The translations under genes and the position numbers were made by a program. From JALXDT01 sp964634755 (GTDB taxonomy: Bacteria > Acidobacteriota > Aminicenantia > JAMOAD01), in NCBI GenBank assembly GCA_964634755.1, contig CAZWJH010000046.1, positions 1 to 19,747 of the forward strand: a stretch of 19,747 nt of DNA. The letters are read 5' to 3'. This document shows, in pieces, positions 14,879 to 19,747 of the stretch (its first letter is position 1; every line of letters starts with the position of its first letter). The notes below the pieces were generated by a model. That model had not been told where the DNA came from. It saw only the letters and a list, made by a program, of their open reading frames with translations, and did no database searches.

Positions 14879-15756
14879 TTAAACCATACTTCAAATCAAA
14901 GAAAAAAGATTTTATTTTACTTCACGGAGATGTATTTGAAATATTACCTCAATTTGACTTTAAATTTGATATGATTTTTGCTGATCCTCCCTACTTTCTT
15001 TCAAATGACGGACTAACAATTAAAAATGGAAAGATAGTAAGTGTAAATAAAGGGACTTGGGATAAATCAAAGGGTTTTGAATTTATTAATGAATTTAATA
15101 GAAAATGGCTTAAACTTATCAGAGATAAGATGAAAGAAGATGCTACTATATGGATAAGCGGAACAATGCATAATATTTTCAGTATAGGGCAGATACTCGT
15201 AGAATTGAATTTCAAAATATTAAACATAATTACATGGCAAAAGACCAATCCTCCTCCCAACTTTTCCAAGCGTTATTTTACCCATTCTACAGAGCAAATT
15301 ATTTGGGCTCGAAAAGATGAAAAAGTCGGACACTTTTTTAATTATGAACTCATGAAAGAAATAAATGGCGGAAGACAAATGAAAGATGTTTGGTTATTAC
15401 CAGCAATTGCTCCATGGGAAAAAAACAATGGAAAACACCCAACTCAAAAGCCATTATCTCTCTTGGCAAGAATAATTTTAGCCTCAACAAAAAAAGGAGC
15501 ATGGATTTTAGATCCCTTCACAGGAAGCAGCACTACAGGTATAGCGGCAAATTTATTAGGTAGAAAATTCATAGGTATTGATAAAGAAAAAGAATATCTT
15601 GATTTAAGCATAAAAAGAAAAAAAGAGATAGAAGATAGAGAAAACTTCTACAAATTCAGATACAACCTTAAAATTTTCAAAAATCCCAAAAGGACTGAAT
15701 TATTGCTTTTTAAGGAGCCCAAAATAGATTATGAAAAAGAGCCCGATTTTTTATAG
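14875..15756 (+). CDS. DpnA-like adenine methyltransferase (second GATC methylase)
   Basis: This is a 293-residue beta-class amino-methyltransferase. The catalytic DPPY (37-40, in MIFADPPYFLSNDG) comes before the SAM-binding DPFTGSSTTG (213-222), and KHPTQKP (187-193) precedes that helix. The blocks WDKSKGFEFINEFNRKW, TWQKTNPPPN and RYFTHSTEQIIWARK closely resemble streptococcal DpnA, which methylates GATC in single-stranded DNA and protects incoming transforming DNA. The same role here is an inference. The start overlaps the stop of the 183-residue gene (ATGA). The stop codon directly abuts the stop codon of the convergent RlmD gene, with no intergenic base. It has no strong Shine-Dalgarno of its own, consistent with coupling. 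Confidence 0.9.
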   Translation: MIKPYFKSKKKDFILLHGDVFEILPQFDFKFDMIFADPPYFLSNDGLTIKNGKIVSVNKGTWDKSKGFEFINEFNRKWLKLIRDKMKEDATIWISGTMHNIFSIGQILVELNFKILNIITWQKTNPPPNFSKRYFTHSTEQIIWARKDEKVGHFFNYELMKEINGGRQMKDVWLLPAIAPWEKNNGKHPTQKPLSLLARIILASTKKGAWILDPFTGSSTTGIAANLLGRKFIGIDKEKEYLDLSIKRKKEIEDRENFYKFRYNLKIFKNPKRTELLLFKEPKIDYEKEPDFL

Positions 15757-16914
15757 TTAATCAGCTTTTTCAAAAACCGAAAATATTTCAAAGTGATCCG
15801 AATGGGGAAAATTATCCAATATTTTAAGCTTTTTCAAAGAGTAACCTCTCTCTTTAAAATAAAAGGTGTCCCTTGAAAATGTTGCAGAATCACAGGAAAA
15901 ATATATTATCTTTTCTGGAAAAGCTTGCACAATTCTTTCAATAACCTTTTTTGTAATACCTCCGCGGGGAGGGTCGATCACAAAAAGCTCCGAAGGGAAA
16001 ATCATATTTTTTCTTAAAATATCCCCGGAAATTATTTTAATGTTTTCAATACTATTTATCCTCTTGTTTTTCTTCTGAAGTTTTATGTTCTCTTTCTCCA
16101 TCTCATAAGAATAGACCTTTTTAAAATACTTACTTAAAAGCATTGTAAAAAAGCCCGTGCCACTGAAAAGATCCGCTGCGGTCTCTCCCTTTCCCTCCAT
16201 CTCTCCTTTCAAAAGAGAAAGCATTGTTTTAAGATTGTAAAGGTTGGATTGGATAAATGAAAGGGGAGTGAAAAAATATTTTAATCCCAAAAGCTCAAAA
16301 AAAAGCCCTTTTTCATCCGCAAGATACAACTCTTTTTTTTCGTTTTTTAAAACCGCACTTATTTTTTCTCCGTTTGAAAGAACTATTATCTCACCTTTTC
16401 TAACAGGCTCAACCAAACCTCTTTTTTTTACATAAGTCAAAAAATCATTTATCTTTTCATTCGCTATGATGCATTCTTCAATTTCTATAAGCTCATTGGA
16501 ATTTCTTTTGAAAAACCCTATCTTTCCGTTAATTATCTTAAAGGTGACTTTTGTTCTGTATTTATCCGCAAAAGGAGAAGGAATTGTTTCCACTTCAAAA
16601 GGGATCTCCACCTTTGCAACTCTTTTAAGATTGTTTATCAAAATCTTCTTCTTAAACTCAAGCTGATAATTATACGAGATATGCTGAAAATTACATCCAC
16701 CGCAAATTCCGTAATATTTGCAGAAAGGATCTACTCTTTTTTCGGAGCCTTTTATAATTTCAACAGCTTTTCCAAAGTAAACGGAAGACTTTCTCTTCTC
16801 TATTTCAAACTCTATTTCCTCACCCTCAATTATATAGGGAACAAATACTGTTTTCCCCTCGCTAAAAACAATCCCATAGCCCCCCTTACCTATAGCCTCA
16901 ACCTTTCCTTTCAT
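15757..16914 (-). CDS. rlmD: 23S rRNA (uracil-5-)-methyltransferase, RlmD/RumA-like
   Basis: By family knowledge this enzyme methylates C5 of a uridine in 23S rRNA (U1939 for RlmD). The 385 residues begin with a TRAM-like domain (1-55). A 4Fe-4S cluster motif follows: Cys65, Cys71, Cys74 and a distant Cys148. The methyltransferase core shows DLFSGTGFF (248-256), VIDPPRGG (312-319), the catalytic nucleophile Cys341 in YFSCDSATFSRD, and the proton-abstracting Glu376 in HSDHFE. All functional residues are intact. RlmC or RlmCD specificity cannot be excluded, so the symbol is tentative. It lies 6 bases after cysC and is probably co-transcribed with it. Its 3' end faces the restriction operon. Confidence 0.88.
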   Translation of the reverse strand: MKGKVEAIGKGGYGIVFSEGKTVFVPYIIEGEEIEFEIEKRKSSVYFGKAVEIIKGSEKRVDPFCKYYGICGGCNFQHISYNYQLEFKKKILINNLKRVAKVEIPFEVETIPSPFADKYRTKVTFKIINGKIGFFKRNSNELIEIEECIIANEKINDFLTYVKKRGLVEPVRKGEIIVLSNGEKISAVLKNEKKELYLADEKGLFFELLGLKYFFTPLSFIQSNLYNLKTMLSLLKGEMEGKGETAADLFSGTGFFTMLLSKYFKKVYSYEMEKENIKLQKKNKRINSIENIKIISGDILRKNMIFPSELFVIDPPRGGITKKVIERIVQAFPEKIIYFSCDSATFSRDTFYFKERGYSLKKLKILDNFPHSDHFEIFSVFEKAD

Positions 16915-16920
16915 AAAAAA

Positions 16921-17526
16921 TCAAACTATTCCCTCCTCCTTCAAATAATTCATAACTTTTTCCACTTCCTCTTCAATCGTAAGATTATCGGAATCAAGAA
17001 TAATTTCAGGATTAAGAGGCTCTTCGTAGGGAGCTGAGATTCCGGTAAATTCCTTAATTTCACCGGCTCTTGCCTTTTTATAAAGTCCTTTGGGATCCCT
17101 CTTCTCACAGGTTTCAACAGAGGCTTTTACATAAATTTCAATAAATCTTCCATCACCCGCAAGCTTTCTGCAAAAATCCCTGTCCTTTCTGTAAGGAGAG
17201 ATAAAAGCTGTTATTGTTATTATTCCAGCATCAGCAAAAAGATTGGCTACTTCTGAGATTCTTCTAATATTTTCAGCTCTATCCTCCGGGGAAAATCCCA
17301 GATCTTTGTTTAAACCATGCCTTATATTATCACCATCAAGTATGTAAGAAAGTTTCCCCATTTGATGAAGCCTGTGGGATACTTCATTTGCCACTGTGGA
17401 TTTTCCACATCCGGACAAACCCGTAAACCAGAGAATAACTCCTTTTTGCCTCAAAAGTTTTTCCCTCTCCTCTCTACTGACTTTATGCTTGTGCCATGTA
17501 ATATTTGTTGCTTTTTGCTCTTTCAT
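16921..17526 (-). CDS. cysC: Adenylylsulfate (APS) kinase
   Basis: CysC phosphorylates adenosine 5'-phosphosulfate at the 3' position to give PAPS, used in assimilatory sulfate reduction or in sulfation. The 201 residues are the normal single-domain length. The P-loop is GLSGCGKST (36-44), followed by LDGDNIRHGLN (63-73), the ISPYRKDRD segment (109-117) with the family's phosphoserine position Ser110, and the lid region KGLYKKARAGEIKEFTGI (146-163). A strong AAGGAGG site precedes the ATG. Upstream, a weak promoter-like pair (TTGCAA 17591-17586, TATTTT 17568-17563, 17-base spacer) might start its transcript after the receptor gene. No sulfate adenylyltransferase (CysD/CysN or Sat) is in the window, so the pathway partner must be elsewhere. 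Confidence 0.94.
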   Translation of the reverse strand: MKEQKATNITWHKHKVSREEREKLLRQKGVILWFTGLSGCGKSTVANEVSHRLHQMGKLSYILDGDNIRHGLNKDLGFSPEDRAENIRRISEVANLFADAGIITITAFISPYRKDRDFCRKLAGDGRFIEIYVKASVETCEKRDPKGLYKKARAGEIKEFTGISAPYEEPLNPEIILDSDNLTIEEEVEKVMNYLKEEGIV

Positions 17527-17605
17527 AATTCCTCCTTAAAATGGTTAAAATTGGTGTGCTATAAAATATCAAAATATATAAAGTTTTGCAATTGAAAGAA
17601 ATACT

Positions 17606-19576
17606 TTATTTTACAAATCTAAAGCCTACTGACCATTCGGATGTTGGCGCAGGTTGATAGGAGTTTCCGTCAGTGTCAGGTTCTGTAAACCCATAATATT
17701 TTGTATTAAATATATTCCTTCTGAAAACAAAAAATTCAAAAGGAATATCATTCACATCAAATTCATAAATCAATCTGACATTCACTAAAGTATAAGGAGA
17801 GGTTTTTCCATAGCCATCAGAAAACACTCTGTTGGTAGCATCAATAAACCACGAGCTTACATGCTCCACAGATGCTCCGAAAGTAAGATTTGAAATAATG
17901 TTAAATTCAGAATCAAAGTACAGCTGATGCTCCGGGGAATTAGGAAGAAAGGTATCCTTGTAAATTGTTCCGCTATCCATTGTTTTAACTTCATCATACT
18001 TAAAGTGAGAATAGGTGTATGATAATCTTAAAGCTACCCCCTCAACAGGAAACCAGCCAAGAAGAGCCTCAAAACCGTATCTGTTTGTTGCCCCCACGTT
18101 ACCATAAAATGTTTCAAGAGGTCTTGTCTTTATTCTGTATCTTCCGAAATCATTATCTGTTTTTAAATAGAAAACAGCAAAATCATAGTTTAAGTTAAAA
18201 TCCTCGAAAACACCTCTCATTCCAAACTCAATACCGGAAGATGTAGCTGACTTTAAGAGTGTATTGTAACCTCCGTAATTATAAGGACTATTTATTAATT
18301 CCTCTGTTCCCGGTGGTAAAAAGCCAGTACCCCAATTAGCATAAAAACCGGTTTTTTCAAAAGGATTCCATGAAATACCTACTCTACCGGTTAATTTTTT
18401 AAACTCAACACTATCGGAAAGATCAATTCCACCTATTTTCAAATTGTCGGTCAAACTGTTTTTTATCCGATCATATCTCACAGTGAAAGAAAGTCCGATT
18501 TCTTTGGAAAGCTCTATCCTATCAATAAAAAAAAGCCCCAATCCGCTCTGCCCTATCTTTTGATCACTCTGCAATGCTTTACCTTCAACGGCAGCTCCCA
18601 AATTCGGATGTTTGAACTCATCCAATTTCTGATAACCAAAATCAATCCCTGAGCTCAAACTATTTTTAACACCTGCAAAATCAAAAGAATATGAAAGCTG
18701 AAGGGTCATACCCGGAGTTTTATAAGTTCTGTAAATCACAGAGGAGGGAACAGCTTCTTTGTACTTTGTGTGTCTCAAATATGCAATGGCATTCAGCTTT
18801 AAGCCGGAAAAAAGCTCTAACTCAGCGTGAAATCCACCTGTTAATCTTTGAGTTCTTTGATATTCGTTAAAAATATAAGCATCGGGATTTGCCAATCTTC
18901 TTAGATTATCCGGATCAGAGCTAAACCATGCAAGATTTAACCCTTCGGGATTTTCATTAAAAAAATCTGTTGCTGATAGTATGATAGTTGCTCTGCTTTT
19001 CCCGCTTTCTCCTATATTAAATTTTCCGTAAAAATTCTTACCAGAGTAAGCAGAAAGATCTCTATACCCGTCTCCCGATGTCATGGAACCTAATATTCTG
19101 TAATTTATACCTCCGAAAGTTCCGTTTGCTTCAGTAAGAGCCTTGTAAAACCCGTAAGAACCTCCGACAAAAAGGCCTCTTACACTAACAGGCAAGTCAC
19201 TGTCATCCCTTGTTATTATATTTATAACCCCTCCTGAGGAGCCACTGCCACAAAGAGCTGCGGCAGGACCTCCTAAAATCTCTATTCTCTTAACAGTTGC
19301 CCAATCAATATCATAAAGATCAGAAACAAAGCCGGTAGGATCATTCAAAGGAATCCCATCCACAAGCACTTTTATACCTCTTGTGCCTCTTTCAGTAAGA
19401 ATACCCTGTCCTCTCATGTAAAAGTGAACTCTTTCTCCGTCAGCCTGATTATCAACCCTAACACCGGGGACCAATTTCATAACTTCATCAAGAGCAATTG
19501 AGCGGGGTAAACTTTTAAGAATAGTACCCGAAACAACAGTTATCGCAGCAGGGTTTTCTTTAAGAGGAATTTCCAT
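17606..19576 (-). CDS. TonB-dependent outer-membrane receptor (open part from first in-frame ATG)
   Basis: This is an outer-membrane beta-barrel with a plug, importing an unidentified ligand using TonB-ExbBD energy. Counting from this internal ATG, the plug begins at once: AITVVSGTILKSLPRS (10-25), LDEVMKLVPGVRVDNQ (28-43), HFYMRGQG (51-58), VLVDGIPLNDPTG (72-84), RIEILGGPAAALCGSGSSGG (94-113) and VINIITR (114-120). The barrel (about 125-656) has alternating amphipathic strands, FLPPGTEE and a C-terminal strand SEWSVGFRFVK. This start excludes the signal peptide and TonB box, which lie in the same frame upstream but lack a start codon (see the 19577-19737 entry), so 19576 is probably not the biological start. 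Repaired, the protein would have 710 residues. Substrate class (siderophore, vitamin B12 or other) cannot be read from sequence. The gene lies 79 bases upstream of cysC. Confidence 0.85.
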   Translation of the reverse strand: MEIPLKENPAAITVVSGTILKSLPRSIALDEVMKLVPGVRVDNQADGERVHFYMRGQGILTERGTRGIKVLVDGIPLNDPTGFVSDLYDIDWATVKRIEILGGPAAALCGSGSSGGVINIITRDDSDLPVSVRGLFVGGSYGFYKALTEANGTFGGINYRILGSMTSGDGYRDLSAYSGKNFYGKFNIGESGKSRATIILSATDFFNENPEGLNLAWFSSDPDNLRRLANPDAYIFNEYQRTQRLTGGFHAELELFSGLKLNAIAYLRHTKYKEAVPSSVIYRTYKTPGMTLQLSYSFDFAGVKNSLSSGIDFGYQKLDEFKHPNLGAAVEGKALQSDQKIGQSGLGLFFIDRIELSKEIGLSFTVRYDRIKNSLTDNLKIGGIDLSDSVEFKKLTGRVGISWNPFEKTGFYANWGTGFLPPGTEELINSPYNYGGYNTLLKSATSSGIEFGMRGVFEDFNLNYDFAVFYLKTDNDFGRYRIKTRPLETFYGNVGATNRYGFEALLGWFPVEGVALRLSYTYSHFKYDEVKTMDSGTIYKDTFLPNSPEHQLYFDSEFNIISNLTFGASVEHVSSWFIDATNRVFSDGYGKTSPYTLVNVRLIYEFDVNDIPFEFFVFRRNIFNTKYYGFTEPDTDGNSYQPAPTSEWSVGFRFVK

Positions 19577-19737
19577 TCTCGGAGCAGTAACAACAATCTC
19601 AAAAGTCTCCTTCTCTTCTTTCTTCTTTTTTTCAGAATCTTTCTCTTTTTCTGATTGCTCTGCAAAAACCGATAATAAACTAAAAAGAAAAATAATACAA
19701 AAAACTATAAAGCCCTTTGAAAATTTTTATTAATCAT
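19577..19737 (-). pseudogene. 5' end of the TonB receptor gene: signal peptide and TonB box with one-base frame break
   Basis: The frame of the receptor stays open upstream of 19576 to 19726. It encodes a good signal peptide (FSKGFIVFCIIFLFSLLSVF, then A and E), a charged Glu/Lys linker and a TonB-box-like EIVVTA (19600-19583). No ATG, GTG or TTG exists in that frame before two stop codons at 19732-19727. One base out of frame, an ATG at 19737 has a good GGAG site six bases upstream (19747-19744). It reads ten codons to TAG at 19705. One extra base in the A5 run (19728-19724) or the adjoining T4 run (19723-19720) joins the two frames as M-I-N-K-(K/N)-F-S-K-G. This is a real frameshift, a variable tract, programmed slippage, or a sequencing error. 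Confidence 0.7.
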
Positions 19738-19747
19738 TTTTCACTCC

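Noticed and set aside
14991..15269. Minus-strand open frame inside the DpnA-like gene
   Set aside because: It lies entirely opposite a gene with clear methyltransferase motifs and has no recognisable product.
15732..15772. Imperfect inverted repeat (TGAAAAAG-A-GC ... GCTTTTTCA) spanning the convergent stop codons, as a bidirectional terminator
   Set aside because: The stem is mostly A-T with a bulge and a loop of about 21 bases, and no clean T run follows on either strand. It could be chance in A/T-rich sequence.
16681..17037. Plus-strand open frame of 118 codons across the RlmD/CysC junction
   Set aside because: It is antisense to two intact enzyme genes and is explained by their codon use in an A/T-rich genome.
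1..19747. CRISPR arrays, tRNA or rRNA genes, insertion sequences, prophage genes
   Set aside because: I saw no regularly spaced repeats, no cloverleaf-like gaps and no transposase or integrase motifs. All gaps between genes are under 135 bases.

Overview
The window looks like bacterial chromosome of low GC content (about one third by eye) and is almost completely coding. The GWxTD-domain protein, the DUF4388 protein, the TPR envelope proteins, the SLH-like domains and a TonB-dependent receptor point to a diderm bacterium. Low-GC members of the Acidobacteriota/Aminicenantes type would fit. That placement is inference from gene content, at about 40% confidence; no rRNA or tRNA gene is present to fix it.

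Layout. (1) From 12390 down to 6, thirteen genes run on the minus strand, nearly all overlapping or separated by fewer than 40 bases. In transcription order they are: a TPR protein with an N-terminal beta-sandwich, a GWxTD/TPR protein, a 125-residue orphan, an AMMECR1 protein, a DUF4388 protein, miaA, hflX, a TPR protein with SLH-like repeats, pgsA, an AI-2E/PerM-family membrane protein, a divergent nucleoside-phosphorylase-like protein, a D-2-hydroxyacid dehydrogenase and a Sua5/YrdC tRNA-modification enzyme. (2) From 12522 to 15756, a compact plus-strand island encodes a DpnII-type (GATC) restriction-modification system: a DpnM-like Dam methylase, a DpnII-like nuclease, an unrecognised 183-residue protein, and a DpnA-like second methylase. 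(3) From 15757 to 19737 on the minus strand lie an RlmD-like rRNA m5U methyltransferase, the APS kinase cysC and a TonB-dependent receptor.

How the genes work together. Region 1 mixes envelope proteins with tRNA and ribosome maintenance genes and phospholipid synthesis. It reads as one or a few long co-transcribed units with translational coupling. Two promoter-like sequences inside it lie so close to start codons that the transcripts could be leaderless. Region 2 is a self-contained defence cassette on the opposite strand to everything else. Its own strong promoter faces the promoter of region 1, and its last stop codon directly abuts the stop codon of the convergent RlmD gene.

The most notable points are the uncharacterised gene inside the restriction operon, the G and T homopolymers in the Dam methylase SAM-binding motif, and a one-base frame break at a short A/T run. 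That break separates the signal peptide and TonB box of the receptor from its start codon. I found no CRISPR array, RNA gene, insertion sequence or phage element.
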